Shown: positions 1-12,700 of the stretch, piece after piece | Position numbering within the stretch: position 1 is the first letter of the stretch | How the letters are laid out: each line of letters opens with the position of its first letter | DNA from: Beverwykella pulmonaria | Lineage: Eukaryota > Ascomycota > Dothideomycetes > Pleosporales > Melanommataceae | Assembly: GCA_001599595.1 (NCBI GenBank) | Contig: BCHH01000007.1 | Span: 2,684,719 to 2,748,718 of the forward strand | Direction: 5' to 3' | Length of the DNA: 64,000 bases | Made by a program: the position numbers and the translations under genes | The notes under the pieces: model-generated | Seen by the model: only the letters and a program-made list of their open reading frames with translations | What the model was told of the DNA's origin: nothing | Databases searched by the model: none

Positions 1-1774
1 GTCTTGTGGTTTTTGGATGTTTTCTGGTTCAATTCCTAGGCCCCACGGGCAGATATCGTCAAGTAGAACACGCGATCGTCACCATCGGTAACCTGTGTGG
101 GCAGACGTGAAGAATGTATTGCGATCAGAAGTCGAGGTGGTTATCACGGGGCTGTGAAAAAGGACGAAGCGGGGACGGCGAGGCGGGGCGAGTACAGAAA
201 AGGGTCCAAGGAGATCGAGAGCGTGGTGGAGCGGTGGGAGGGCGGCTGGAGGCCAGCACAAGTACGATGGCGCGGAGCGAAACGAGTGCGTGCTTGCGCG
301 CAACCCGTGGAGGCCCTAGCGCTCTCTGGGGGCGTCTATGTTGCGGGGAAATGCCTCTGGCAAAAGAGCAGGGGCGATCTTAGGCCTTGCAGGGGTGCCC
401 AGGATGCCCCGGCTTCAGCAATATCGCCGCCGTCGCTGCGATGCTTCCGTCCCTTTTTCGTGCTCCCGCCAGCACTATTCCTGAACGGTATCATCATCAC
501 CAAGCGCTGGCGCCCAGTCCTCTCCACCGTGAACGTCTCATCAGCGCCCATGTTGAACAGCACCGTTCCCGGCATTGCGGGGTTCTCGAGGCAACTTGCC
601 GATATGCAACACCAACTACTTCATGCTGGACTTCGGCCCGGTTCGCGATGATTGCTCATTCTGTGCCACACATTGCTCGCTTGGACCACTGTCGGGAACA
701 GGCTTGGAGAATTGCTGTCCATCTCGACGCGCCTCTGCGCAAGCAGGTCTCAGCAGGGCACGATGTCGCCAAGTGATCCTCTTGTGTTCCTGCTTGCGGC
801 CAATGTGACTGCGGTCTGGCTCGCCCACTCTACGTGCCACACGGGCGCATATTTATATTGCATACTGGTAGTCGCCAAGGCAAATCATTGCTGGGTTCAG
901 CCCCGTGTTCTCAACCGCTCTTCCAGAAGCTGGAGAAGACGAGCGGTTGGCCCATGGCACACAGCCCTGGTCGGCGATGGGCCATGCGCTGTGATCATGT
1001 TGTCCATTCGCTGATAGGGCTTGCACAGTGGGCAACGCTTGTCGAACTCCACTCCACTTAGTGCGGCCAAGCCGAAAAACTCTTACGGTATCATGCTTTC
1101 CATAATCCTCGCTCCATCGCGATATGCTCATATTGATAAAACAGAAATTCAAAAAACATTTCCCTAATTGCGCGCCTATATGTCTTGAAAGTGTTTGTTG
1201 GGTGCACGCAGGAGAGCGTGGTTCCTCCGGGATGACGGGACAAATGTGCCGTCTGACCTTCAATATCACCTGCGCCGGTTTAGGAAGCACGAGCCTCAAC
1301 GTTGATGAACATGTCCTTCGAAATGGCACTCGTCACTCGCAACACGCGCCATTTGCTGATCAGAAGGATGCGTTAACAACCGCTTGCCGATAGTAGCGCT
1401 AGTATTGCGATAACTCGACAAGTATACGCAAGGCAGATGTATATCAATGGTGGAGAGCCGACGCTTCCACATTGCTTCCACAGTACTTCCACAATAATCG
1501 CAACGCCTATCAGATGCTCTTGACAGTTTCCTCATTAGTACAAGGCTGGGGGCGTGAGAGTGACGGTAGATTAAGAATATATGAATCAGCCGCCACATAT
1601 CAATCGATGTTGGGCCGCTGCCTGATGGAGAGTACATCCATGTGGAGGTATCAGTACCCTTAGCAGAAGTCCACTTCCTCTTCAACCTCGTCTTTGATAA
1701 GACCGAGATAGCGTTGCACTACTTCAGATTGGAAGATTGCGGTTTTCTGTTGGTGTTCATTTCGTTAGTGAGGT
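1..1774. other. No supported gene (left end)
   Basis: Both strands carry several open frames of 60-185 codons, but none shows a recognisable domain, a coherent start with splice sites, or family-like sequence. The longest (+, about 97-651, and -, about 853-1329) are arginine/serine-rich and overlap each other in opposite directions, as chance frames do in GC-rich DNA. The stretch may hold the 3' flank of the SET-domain gene and unannotated intergenic DNA. I see no repeat or RNA gene in it. Confidence 0.4.
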
Positions 1775-3518
1775 TCAAGAATGGTCAACTTCACCGGCCC
1801 CCAGGTAGAGTAGTGGAGCGAGGCGAAGCTCGTGCGGCTCGCAAGGTGGCGATTTCGGAGCGGGCATGTGTCTTACCCGATCTTCAAAATAGGCCCCAGC
1901 CTTCTCTAGCAGCTCAAGTTCTAAATTGTGGAGTCGCCCGGCGAGCCGCCAAGGTCCGACTCTGATACTAGGATCTCGCTCAGGCATGCCTGCCTCTCGA
2001 AGTGTGTGAAGTTGGGTCTCAATCCGACTCTGTATCAAGACGACTGCGCGGAGCTGATAGACATCCCATAGACGATCTTGCTCAAGGTAAGTCTGGAGCT
2101 TCGAGGTATCGTCCAAGTTCTGATCTCTCCAGAACGCTTCTATCTCTGTCTGTCCATCAATAGTCTGCTTGAGTTTGAAGTCAAGCCCATCTTCTTCATT
2201 CACGGCCAGTAGCCATACAAAATGACTCTCCCAGTCTACGTGACCCTCATTCTCAGAGACTCGAAAGCCGGGTGGCGCGGTATTACAGATCATCTTAGCT
2301 GGTCGTAACTGGTCATCGATGGGGATGTCGAGATCCAGAAATAACGTCTTGGCCGAGGTCATATTATCCTCGAGAAAGCCATACGAGAAAATGTTCTCGC
2401 ATGCTCCTTTGTCGTCTCCGTACCTGACCTTGTAAGCCATGCAGACAACTTTGTAAATAGGCAGGATTCGCTTACGTTATTGTAACCTCGCCTCCTTTCG
2501 TGATGTTTTTCCCGTCCCGCAGGAGCAGTAAAGCATTCCCATTCTCATCGGCCTCATACAGCGCAGCAGTAGCATCTCCAGACGCATGATTTGCCATGTC
2601 CACGCACGGTACCATTGCATCTCCAACGCCGGGGAACTCAAGCGCTCTGGATCTGCTGATCGTGGGGGTACAAAGTCAGTGCAATTCTTAGGTACGAAGA
2701 GATTGGTACACTGTGCATGGCTTCGAAACGCCGCCCGAGTGGGGTTCCATAACGAGTCTGCATCCGGACATGGAATATGCACCCCGGCCTTACGTACTAG
2801 ATTGCGTCTATCCTCACCCAGTCTTCGAACGTCAGCTGGCCCTCATCCTCGTCCCACCAGTGCTTTGCGCACCAGCTAATGTTTTCCGTAGCCGTGCGGA
2901 CCGCTTCGAACTCGCGGAGCAGGCTATTCAGCTTGGCGCGAACTGCAGGTCTGAGTGTCGTGCCAGTGAGGAGATCCCGTTCCTGCTCGGTCCAGAATGT
3001 GGGCAACAGCTCGTCGGGAAGGAATTTGATGTATCTGAACAATCGTCAGGGGGTGTAAATAAGTAGACGACGAGACAAGTACTCCGTGAGAGGGTTGAGA
3101 ACCCCTATGCCGTGGATGTCTGGGCATGCTATCGTCACTTGCATGATCAAGAAAATCAAGACAGCTCCCCGAGTAGTCTGCCACATGGTCAGTTGGGTGT
3201 GGTTCACTGGCCAAGTTGGACACCCACGTATCCAAAGTCTCCCACAGCGTCAAGAATTGCCTTCAAATGTTGATCCGCTTTCGCCATTACTTCTATATTC
3301 TGTCGCGAAATGATTAGATCTTTCGGGACCACCATGAGAGGTTCCATTTCCCCTCCCATAAGATCGCGATCTGCTATAACGGTGGAGCCACGATCTTCTA
3401 GGCCTGGCATTGTGCCGATTTGGATGCCTCGGAACTTGACTCCATGGAACTCGGCCCACCCCGGCAATGCGTCAATAGGTCGTTTGAGCCAGCCCTCTTC
3501 TCTCCCCCTTTTGAACAT
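1775..3518 (-). CDS. SET-domain protein lysine N-methyltransferase (SETD/RKM-like)
   Basis: Exons on the minus strand: 3518-3228, 3177-3083, 3034-2798, 2655-2476, 2423-1775 (483 aa). All four introns have GT..AG ends and preserve frame. The split SET domain runs from about residue 18 (LPGWAEFHGVKFRGI, then a degraded glycine-rich turn) through CPDIHGIGVLNPLTEY, LPDELLPTFWTEQER and the catalytic-core strand MVPCVDMANHA, to ITYGDDKGACENIFSYGFLE. The last part is the pseudoknot containing the Asn-His and the Tyr that bind S-adenosylmethionine. A C-terminal Rubisco-LSMT-like substrate-binding region follows. Family members methylate lysines of ribosomal proteins or translation factors; the substrate here cannot be told. 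The frame stays open upstream of 3518 without an ATG, so 3518 is the first possible start unless a further 5' exon exists. It diverges from CDC14. Confidence 0.85.
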
Positions 3519-4327
3519 GTTTTTTGAGCGGAGGGACTGCTTCTTTCGAGAACCTTTGTCGCTCGAAGGAGCCGTGGCGGCTCTGTCACTATCTTGCAGC
3601 AGATATGTGTCGATGCCGAGCAAGCTGGATTGATTGAAATCGACTCTTCTCGCGGATACCCAGGCCTGCGCGGTGAGGGGCCCAAGGGATCGATTCAGCC
3701 CTACGCACTCCTATCACAATACGGTATCCGCCAGCCGGGACTATGCGCCAGAAGCAGTATGCCGGCGCAGAGCTGGTAAGTAGCAGTCGCTATTGTGCCA
3801 CCTGTCTTATCCTGTGAGCGTGTGTCATTAATGCCGCGAGGTGTTGACAAGATCGGGGCATCAACAATAAACAAACAACCAAGATACATGGGGAGCCTCA
3901 CCTCGGGTTCGGGAAAGCTTGGCCAAACAAAAGCAGGAGGCGTTGTTGTGGTGAATTTCACGGGGTGCTGCATGCAGCTCCGTGCGGCAACGCTAGGTGA
4001 GTTTGGGAACTAGCGTCGAATGGCTCAATGTTTTCATAACAACAGCTCAGTTCTAAAGACCTGGCATCCCATCCACCATCAACAACACCCACATCTTTAC
4101 CATTATTCCCTTACAGGAGAGCTTCAGGGCAGGCAGCGCGGCGCAACCACGACAGCTATCTTAAGACCTTGCTCCATACTGCCATCTCTTTGCGCGACAG
4201 CGGCTTGTTGAGGTCCATCGTCATCCCTCGTGTGCTCCCCTCCCCGTCGCAACAAACAATCGGTCTTTCTTCAGACGTACACACTTCTCCGAGGTCGTGC
4301 TTTCTGGCTACCTGTGTGCGCAGTGCC
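3519..4327. promoter_or_regulatory. Shared divergent promoter, SET gene / CDC14
   Basis: This 0.8-kb region separates the start of the SET-domain gene (-) from CDC14 (+). It holds no supported coding sequence. The last 250 bases before the CDC14 ATG are rich in CA and CT, as fungal leaders are. I see no clear TATA box, which fits constitutive cell-cycle and translation-related genes. Confidence 0.4.
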
Positions 4328-6385
4328 ATGCCTCCCGCAACCACGACCAGTTATGGGCAGGTTATAGAGTACATCCAAGGCAAGTCCCAAGCATTGATCA
4401 AAACAATGGTCACAACAATGGGAGTAACAATACATGGCGCACTAACACACTGCCTTAGACCGACTCTACCTAGCTTCATACACGCATACGCCCGATGCGA
4501 ACACGCCGTTTCCCTACCCTCGACAGAGCAGCCGTTCTCCAAGCAAGCGGTCGTCCAAAGCGCAATCTGGCCCCGTAGCCACCGGTCCGAAAGTCCATCC
4601 GCCTGTTTACTTTACCATCGACAAAACTCTCCTGTATAATGCCTTCCACGGTGACTTTGGCCCACTGCACATTGGCCACCTGTACCGCTATGCGGTGCAG
4701 CTGCACGAAGTGCTAGGAGATCCCGCCAACGAGGAGAGGGGCGTGGTGTTCTGGAGCAGCGCCGACTCACGAAGTATGTGGACTATGCTCTATGGACTCC
4801 AATTTTGCAAGTACTAACAAACATGCAGGCCGGGCGAACGCTGCTTGCATTCTGGCGTGCTACATGGTCTTGATCCAGTCATGGCCTCCCCACCTCGCCT
4901 TGGCGCCGATTGCGCAAATGGACCCCCCTTGCATGCCCTTCAGAGATGCAGGCTACAGCCAGGCTGACTACGTGCTTAACATTCAAGACGTTGTGTATGG
5001 GGTATGGAAAGCCAAGGAGGAAGGTCTTTGCGGGCTCAAAGACTTCAGCCTAGAAGAGTGAGTTCACTCATGTCCTCAGCATAACCTGCGCTAACAACAT
5101 CAGGTATGAGAAGTATGAGCGCGTCGACATGGGAGACTTCAACTGGGTGACCCCCGACTTTCTGGCTTTCGCATCGCCACAACATCTTCCGACCCACGTG
5201 ATCCCCCCAAGCTCCCCGATGTACTCCACGTTACCCACAACCATCGCCGAGGTCCAGAAGTCAACTACTCTTCCAACGCCCTTCAAGAATGTGCTGTCGC
5301 ATTTCAGCGCGAGAAACATTGGTCTCGTCGTGCGCCTGAACTCTGAGCTCTATTCGTCTTCATACTTCACAAGGCTTGGTATTCAGCACCTGAATATGAT
5401 ATTCGACGATGGCACCTGCCCTCCTCTGTCACTCGTCAGGCAGTTCATTAACCTTGCTCACGATATGATCACGGTACGGAAGAAGGGCATCGCCGTGCAC
5501 TGCAAAGCCGGCCTCGGTCGAACTGGCTGTCTCATTGGAGCATACCTCATTTACCGAAATGCATTCACCGCCAACGAAGTGATCGCGTACATGCGATTCA
5601 TGCGCCCCGGAATGGTGGTCGGTCCGCAGCAACATTGGCTCCATCTCAACCAGTCCACCTTTCGCGAATGGTGGCACGAGGACACCATGAAGGCCAAGTA
5701 CGCTGAGATGATGCCCTCAACGCCCACCAGGACCTCACACAAGCAACGTCTTGCAAGCAATGGCCAGACCTTCACTCCTCCTAACGGCTCTTCAAAGCGC
5801 TCTGCTCTCGGAGAGATTGAGTCGAACGAGAGGAATGGTGGAAGCGGTACCATCGGCGTCCAAGAAGACAATCTTCCTGCTCCCACACCTGGACAGCCGC
5901 GAAAGACCAGCAAGATATATGGTGGTGGTTCCACCCGGTCGTCGCACCGAGTACATGAGAGCGAGTCATTTGTGAAACCCGATACTGAGATTATATCGAC
6001 ACAACACCGGGTCACCCGATTGGATGGTGAGACGGACGAGGATTACCATCTTCGCGTAATGGCACGGAGGACAGCGTCGCGGTCACCCATTTCGAAAGAC
6101 AAGCAGCGACGCGCAATCAGCTGCACTACCACGACCTCGACGAGCGTGACTAGGACTTCCCTGTACATGGCATCTGAGAGCGACACTGAGAACACCGCAC
6201 CGATGACCAGCGGTCGACCAAAGACGCCTGGGCGAGAGAAGCTCGGAAGCGGACGTGGAGACATCAACGTCGGCAAGACTCGCGGCAGCCCTGCACGACG
6301 AAGCACAGATAGCAAGAGCGGCGTCCGGAAAACGAGTGGGCGAGTTGGAAGTGTCGGCAATTCCATTATGCGGCCCAAGCCATAA
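4328..6385 (+). CDS. CDC14: Dual-specificity protein phosphatase CDC14
   Basis: Exons 4328-4379, 4459-4773, 4829-5057, 5104-6385 (625 aa). The N-terminal half is the substrate-specificity domain (GQVIEYIQDRLYLASY, then YFTIDKTLLYNAFHGDFGPL). The second domain carries the phosphatase loop HCKAGLGRTG, with Cys about 332 as nucleophile and Arg about 338. An upstream FDDGTCPP aspartate serves as general acid. The last 200 residues are a Ser/Thr/Arg-rich, disordered tail with many minimal CDK-type SP/TP sites, as in other fungal Cdc14 proteins. CDC14 reverses CDK phosphorylation at mitotic exit and in septation. Intron 1 begins with GC (AG/GCAAGT) and ends TTAG, a non-canonical but known class; using it restores the invariant QDRLYLAS junction. 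The assignment is firm. Confidence 0.96.
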
Positions 6386-6789
6386 AAGACTTCCTGTTAT
6401 TGGTTTAAGCGTCATCATCTGCATCATCGTCGGCGTTCTTGGTCCGTCTCTGCATCACGAACTGTCAATTCTTCTCTTCCGTCGATACCAACTTCTTCGC
6501 AGCAGCTGCTGCCAAGCGAATTCTCTCCCTTGTTGTCGATGTCCACCGGTCGCACCATATATCTCATCTCCTCTGTCTGCTGGATGGGCGTTTTGGGGAG
6601 CACAATGTGAATATGGGTTTGGGTTACTGTCAAATGGTGTCTTTTCTTTCGGCAATGGGGTGTTAATGTTTCCTGCTTATTCGGTCTATCATCATTTCTT
6701 TGTCTCATGGGCGCGTGTGCGTGTTTCGTTGCAGCCGTCTATGACGTGTATGAAATCAATGAGAGCGTAGTCTTAATCGTTCAACCAAT
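6386..6789. other. CDC14 3' flank, no gene
   Basis: Short overlapping frames only. The T-rich stretches after the CDC14 stop suit a 3' untranslated region and polyadenylation area. The right edge merges into the pogo transposon relic. Confidence 0.4.
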
Positions 6790-7895
6790 TTTTTGTTGCT
6801 ACTGCTGTGACCCACGTACAAAATCTTGATTTTTTCAAGGCAGCCTCTCTGGTAGCTATTTTGGCAGTATTTACTGCGGCCTTCGCGACTTTCTCAGCCT
6901 CTTGAGCCTCTGGCTTCCGAATGGCCTCAACCACCGTATGTGCAGTTGCAAAACGTTTCATTTGGGTTAACCTAAACACGTTTTCGAGGCTTTACAGAGT
7001 TGATACTCTCCTTTCGGTGCTACGGGGACCTACTCGAGCTCAGAGAGAGGTCGCTTGTAGCGTAGCGGTGTTGTCGGTAGGTGACAGAACTGTGAGGACC
7101 TGAGCACGTGATTGATGTTCAGCGGGCCTATGCTATCAGCCTTCCAGCCAGCTCGAATCACACGCTCTATAAGCCCTTCCTCCCTTGCTTGATGGTAGCA
7201 GGCAATAAAGCGCCCCTTCTTGACAGGCGCTGCGTCGTCAAGGGCAGAGAGCTCACGGATCTGATTCTTGTACTTTGGACTTGACAACAGAGAAAGGAGC
7301 TAGATCCAGATGCTGTAGGGCGTGTGAGGTGTGAGCTGGCAGGAAGGGGAGCTGCACACGACTCCGTTTTGCTACTAAGAAGAGTCAACGCTAGCATGGC
7401 TGCCAGTCTCATCCATATTTTATGTGTTGTCAAGCGATATGTTGAACCGCCGATGAGTCCCGTCGTAGCGCTCTAGAAAGGCGCGCACCTCGTCAGCTAT
7501 AGCAGCTTTGGCTTGTGGAGCTTCGGGCTTCCTGCTAATAACAGATGTAACGCTATCGTGGTGCGTAAAGAAGCCTGTGATCCAGTGTTTTCCAAGCGGC
7601 TGATCGTTGCCGTTCATACGCAGTATTCGACTCGCCATATCGCGCACTCGGAGGAGGGTAGGGTAGCCACGCGCGGCTTCTTCGAGGATCTATTCAACAA
7701 GGAATTGCTCTTCGGTAGGTGTTAATCGCTGTTGTTCCTCATGAGCTTGGACACGATTTGTTGCTCCATTGAGGCGGCCGCGTAACGTTGACTCAATGAC
7801 TACGTACGCTGCTGCTGCAGCTCGTTTAGACTGGAAAAACACGAGTATTGAACGCGTGGATAGTATTCTGTATCACCTGTTCACGGGGATCCATA
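6790..7895 (-). mobile_element. Pogo-type (Tc1/mariner superfamily) transposon relic, catalytic core deleted
   Basis: Minus-strand fragments match the transposase family of fungal pogo/Fot-like elements. The N-terminal start lies at about 7893 (MDPREQVIQN), followed by a helix-turn-helix region and the CENP-B-type DNA-binding segment (LGKHWITGFFTHHDSVTSVI, about 7580). Only about 75 bases after the NISLDN block (7433), the sequence jumps to the C-terminal part (IRELSALDDAAPVKKGRF, about 7250-7190) and then to a lysine/alanine-rich tail (about 6970-6830). The DDE catalytic middle is missing. An in-frame stop lies near 7690 and there are further frame changes. I could not find convincing terminal inverted repeats, so the outer limits are approximate. 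The copy is non-autonomous and dead. Confidence 0.8.
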
Positions 7896-8091
7896 ATAAA
7901 TTGTATGGGGTAGATGATGAAAACACGATATTTCGACGTGGTACGTACGAATGGTAGCAATTCAAACATTATCATGATCACCGCTTTGCAAGATCATCTC
8001 CTCAGTAGCAAAAGGCAGTAGTATTCCCATAACCCGAAAGGTACTCTCATGATATCGTCTCATCGTCCCATCCAATCCAATCCAAGATCGT

Positions 8092-11000
8092 CTAAGTGTA
8101 AAGTGCCTCCGTAAAGGCATTCAGTCCCATCCCTTCCTTCGCAATATCTTCCTCCTTGAGGAAAAGCAACGGCATCTCCACGAGCGTTCCTTTGATCGTG
8201 CTAAGAACCTCCTTGACCTCGCGGACTCCCTGCTCGCCCGGAGCAAATTCCTCAGCAACCACGTGGCCCCACTTGTACTGACTAGGCTTCTTATCCTTGT
8301 CCTTATCGCCCGCCTCTTCGTGGAAGAAACGCTCATAGTAGTCATCGTACTGCTTCCAGTTCTTCACACCATCGTATGGGACCGGGTGGAAGACCTTGGC
8401 GAATGCATCCGTATTTGTCTTCGCGCGCCAGTTCCACAGGTCCCAGAATTCGTCTGAGATTGGGTCGGCGACTTGTCTGTCCTCTGCAGAGCCCCAGTCA
8501 TAGACATTTGGTACACCGATGGGCTCGAAGTTTTCGTCGGGACGGTCGAACTCCTGATGTTTCAGCAAGCCGAGATGTTTGCGGAAGATCTGTCGCCGGA
8601 GGGAGGCGGCAAATTTGGCCGCGGGCCATGGACGGCCATCCATGGATGACTCAACAGTCTCCGTATCCCTAACGATAATTGCGATTTCGGAGTCATGGTC
8701 GCCGAGTTGAGAGCGGTCGTTCATGTTAGCGGAACCGCAGATGACGATTTGGTCGTCTGCCACAAGCAGCTAAGATAGGTTAGATGATGTACCGAAGTCA
8801 GACTAGGGGGGGGGGGGGGTAACTGACCTTGCTATGGACGTACAACTCCTCGCTGACAAAGGCATCGATTTCGTTCATTTCTCCGCCCTCCCATGGCACT
8901 TCGCGAATATCTGTGCCGCCGAGCATGTAGCACTCGGCAACTGAGTCCCAGCGTCCACTACCCAAACCCTGGCGACTACCGATCTTTGCAGCACCCTGTT
9001 GGTACTGCTCATCCGCTGGTCTGCCTTGTCCTTGAGTGTTTCCATAGCCAGTGTCCATCTCGTACCTTCCTTGTCCTTGGGTGTTGGAGTCCATTTCGTA
9101 AACGCCGTACTCGGCTGTTGGAGGTGGCCGGTATGCTTGATAGTCGCCTCGAGTGCCTTCGAAGTCGCCCCGGGTCCCTTCAGGATTCTCCCTGGCATCG
9201 TGTTCCCTACGAGCTTGCTCATATGAAACACCACTCTTCTCCTCAGCAGCTCGCATAGCTCCACTAGCATTGATCCGATCATAATTGCGCAGATTGAAGA
9301 ACCTGATGTAATCCATTGGGTTGAAGCCAGCTTTCGCGATGGTTTCGTAAATCGAGTGACCTCCTCGGTTGATGGAGTCGTATTGGAACTCCATGATGGC
9401 ACGTGTGCCGAGAGCGTCATCGGCCTTGAGGTCTCCAGCAAAGGCGGGAACAGACGGCATGATGACGATCATCTTGTATTTCTCGCCATTCTGAGCAGCG
9501 CGGATGATTCTCTCGACAATAGCGGCACCGACTTGATTTTTAATTGGCTTTTGCTGGTCACTGTAAAGGGGTCAGTATCAAGAATAAAACAGATTATATA
9601 GTCGCCCAGACATACCCTGTGGCTGTGATGAAAAACTGATTCTCGATATAAACAAAATGCTGGCTGTTCTTGATGATCTCGCAGTAGGCGTTTTGGATCG
9701 AGTGCTGTACTCGTTAGCAACGCATTGTAGGTAGTAGCAGAACGGTGTCCATTTACCTCAGTAGAGATGTTGTGGCTCCACTGTGCAGAACTCCGCGTCA
9801 TCTGGCAATCTACCCTGCCTCCCTGGGCGCTGTGTTCAGCATGAGACTGTTGCTGGGATGGGCTGCCAGGCCGGCCCCCGTAGTGGCCCTCCATATGATG
9901 GTAGCCTTCGTTCACGCGGGAGAAGATCTTTTCCTTGAACCCACCTCCCCCTCCTCTGCCGAACAGACCACGCTCGTTATCAGCCCCTTGGCTATCGTAT
10001 TGATCATTTCCAAATCCGCGCTCGCCCTCTTGCCCCTCTTCGAGTTCACGTCGCTGCGAAGGCGCTTCTTGAGCACCACTTCTCGTGGGAGAGAGCCTGA
10101 CGTATCTCGAGTCCTTCTTGCTGTACTTGGCATCATAGATGAAATTCCATCGCTGGGTAAAATGGGTGCGGAGATCTTGGGTCACAGGCCCTCTCAAGGA
10201 AAGGGAGATATCCGACCAACCCATGCGGGAGCTCTGGGTCCTGTCGAGCTTGTTATTCTCCCAATTCGGAACGTCCTGGAAGTCTGGTACACTGTCAGCT
10301 CCTTTATGCAAGGGAAAGAATACTTTGGTCTGGCGCATACGATGGAGCCAGTATCTAATGGGAAATATGTGCGAGCCAGATCTGCTAGGGCAATAAAAAC
10401 CCATCTAGCACATACGACAGGGCTTTGCAGGCTCCCATTGATCCCTTTTCGTCGTCTGCAGTGCATTGCAAAAATTTCCCCAATAGATACCAACTCCTCC
10501 GTAGAGGTGGACTCACCCATCATTCTCGCGTTGTTGAAGTCTTGGCCAGGAAAGACGATCTTATCTAGGTCTCCCGGATGGGCGTCGGCAATCGGATGGG
10601 TGTTCGTATCCCAGCGTCCGTAGCAAAGATCCAATCCTCCCATAAATGCGATTTCACCATCGACCAAGCAGAGTTTCTCGTGATGTGCCCAATACAGAAC
10701 CGTATCATCGTGGGCACCGTAGATTGCCTTGAGACTGTCCACGGGCATTTGAGCTATCTTGGCAGGGGAGAAGGACATGTTCTGAATCGAGGACATGAAC
10801 GAGCTATGAAGAACGGCGGCATCCGGCAGATGATCGGGATGTCGAAAGACGGCAATGTTGGGATGGAGGGCCTCCAATGCATGCTTAGTGTGCGCGCTCG
10901 AGACTGTAAGGGGAGGGTTAACCAGCGGGTCCGTCTTTTCCACTTCTTCAAGCGACTTGAAGATGACGTGGAGACCGAGTCGGGTGAGAGTCTTCGTGAG

Positions 11001-12068
11001 GGAGTCGGTAGACGAGGGAAGTAGAGAATGGAGGTAGTCGGGCAGATGTGGATTTAAATACTTACGGGTCAGAGCTTGCGTCACCTCCTTGTAGACAATG
11101 ATGTTGACTTTGACGCCCCGCTGGGCGGCGGCCTGGAGCATGCGGTCAAGCCGGTATTGTTGGTTCTTCGCGGGCGGCCGCCGGAGGTACAGCTCGGGCG
11201 AGAGCCACCAGTCCAGAATCCATACCGATTCTCGTGCTCGCTCGAGGGCCAAACTAACCGCCCACATATATCCACAGCCTGGGTGCGCACAATCAGTGGG
11301 AGGGCCAAACGGAGCGATAGAGCGCTACGCAGCACTGCTATATGGGGCCAAAGGAGCTGTGCATTGTACGTACCGTCGACATACCACTTGATATCGTTCC
11401 CGTGTCTTTCAGGCGCAAAGCTTAGAAAGCGATGCCCATTGTGGTATTCCTGGCCGGGCTGAGGCCCTTGGCCACCGCCCTGCTGCTGGGCATTGTAGCC
11501 TTGAGGCTGGCCCTGCTGGCCCGGCTGTTCATCTTTATTCGAGAGCTTGTCCTTGAGATCGGATCCGATATCGTGGATCGTGCGGTGGAGCTTATCAAAA
11601 ACGAACGACATGCCGCCTTCGTTGGAGGCCGAGCCGTGCTGCTGCTAAGCGTGGGTCAGCGTGGAGGCCAGAATGGCTGCGCAAGTGGGCCGTGAGAGAA
11701 GGAGAGAGAGAGAGAGAAGGATGCTTGGGAAGAAGAGGGCGAAACTCAATGGAGGGCGGTAAGCAAGGGTAGAGGCGGTTATGACGAGCTAGCACCCAGG
11801 ATGACTGCCCGTGAGGCTTGAATGGAGCGCACGACAAGGGACAGTGACAGTGTCTGCTGCGGGCAGGCGCATGCCGGGAGAGAGAGTAGGGCCGAGTCCA
11901 AAGAGGAAGGAAAGAGGCACTAACGGATTGGTCCTGCTTCCTTGCTCCGCCAAAGATTCGTTTACCCACGTCCCCTATAAAGCCACGGTCCCCCTCCTCG
12001 CCTTCGGGCGGGCCCTGTCCGTGGTACGAGCCGTATGCGAGGTCGTCGTCGGGTCGGTTGTATGCCAT
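8092..12068 (-). CDS. PLD1: Phospholipase D (two HKD motifs)
   Basis: Seven exons on the minus strand: 12068-11925, 11644-11374, 11278-10517, 10283-9757, 9704-9616, 9560-8828, 8769-8092 (1067 aa). It hydrolyses phosphatidylcholine to phosphatidic acid and choline. Both catalytic HxKxxxxD motifs are complete: HEKLCLVD (about residues 338-345) followed by GGLDLCYGRWD, and HSKLLVAD (about 840-847) followed by CGSANMNDRSQLGDHDSE. The second motif is interrupted by an intron right after HSK. Further family blocks are SSRMGWSDISLSLRGP and FVYIENQFFITATG. I see no PX or PH domain at the N-terminus, only a glutamine/glycine-rich lead, so it is the shorter fungal PLD form. A gly/arg-rich insert (about residues 460-560) and a glycine/glutamine-rich insert (about 740-800) are low-complexity. 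Intron 3 is long (233 bp); intron 6 holds a 14-C tract. It diverges from cyanase. Confidence 0.93.
8806..8819. repeat. 14-bp G homopolymer in PLD intron 6
   Basis: An uninterrupted run of 14 G on the plus strand (C on the sense strand), starting about 9 nt after the intron's 5' splice site. The tract could polymorphically change intron length; it may also be a sequencing or assembly length artefact. Confidence 0.9.
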
Positions 12069-12700
12069 GTCTCCAGAAGCGCAGCTTCAGAGGGCTAGCG
12101 GAGGAGAGAAAATTGGGAGAGGGTTCTGGGAGCTCAGCTTGCGGTGTTGCGCTGGAACATCCCCAGTCTCAAAACCCCGCGTCGTCATTAAGCATCGCGG
12201 ACCCCTGCACAGATCATGCAGCAGGGAAAAACAAACACAGCATCAAGTTTTCAGCTCGACGGTCGAGAAGCGGGTTTGAATTGGCTAATTGGACATGCTC
12301 CAGATTTTGACTGGCGTGATCGCACAGTGTGCTGGTGCTTGTGCTTGTGCTTGTGGTGCTCGTGCTTGTGGCTGCGCTGGTTCCCCTTTCGCCATCGCCC
12401 TCTGCCCCTCATTGTGCCCCGCTATTTGCTGGGCCCAAGTCCAACTTCATCACGACCATTGCAGTCCCCGGAAATATCCCGGGGATGGAACTGATGGTGC
12501 AGCGTACCGCCCGCAGTGAAAAAAGGGCAATGAGATACTGTACTCAAAGATTCGTGACGACTGTATGCGTTCTAGACGGGGGTTCTGATCTGTCATCGCC
12601 GTGCAGACAATCCGTGACGTTGATCCATGACATGCACTTCGGAATACTCTCGGTGCCCTCCCCGCTTCTTCCCCCCTCTGCTGCTCGTTGTCTCTCTGCC

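Noticed and set aside
97..1329. Long overlapping frames near the left end (184 and 158 codons, opposite strands)
   Set aside because: No domain, no splice-supported structure, Arg/Ser-rich composition, and each overlaps other frames; typical of chance frames in GC-rich DNA.
6760..7960. Terminal inverted repeats for the pogo relic
   Set aside because: Only a 7-base word (TTGCTAC) is shared inverted between the flanks, which is too short to define element ends.
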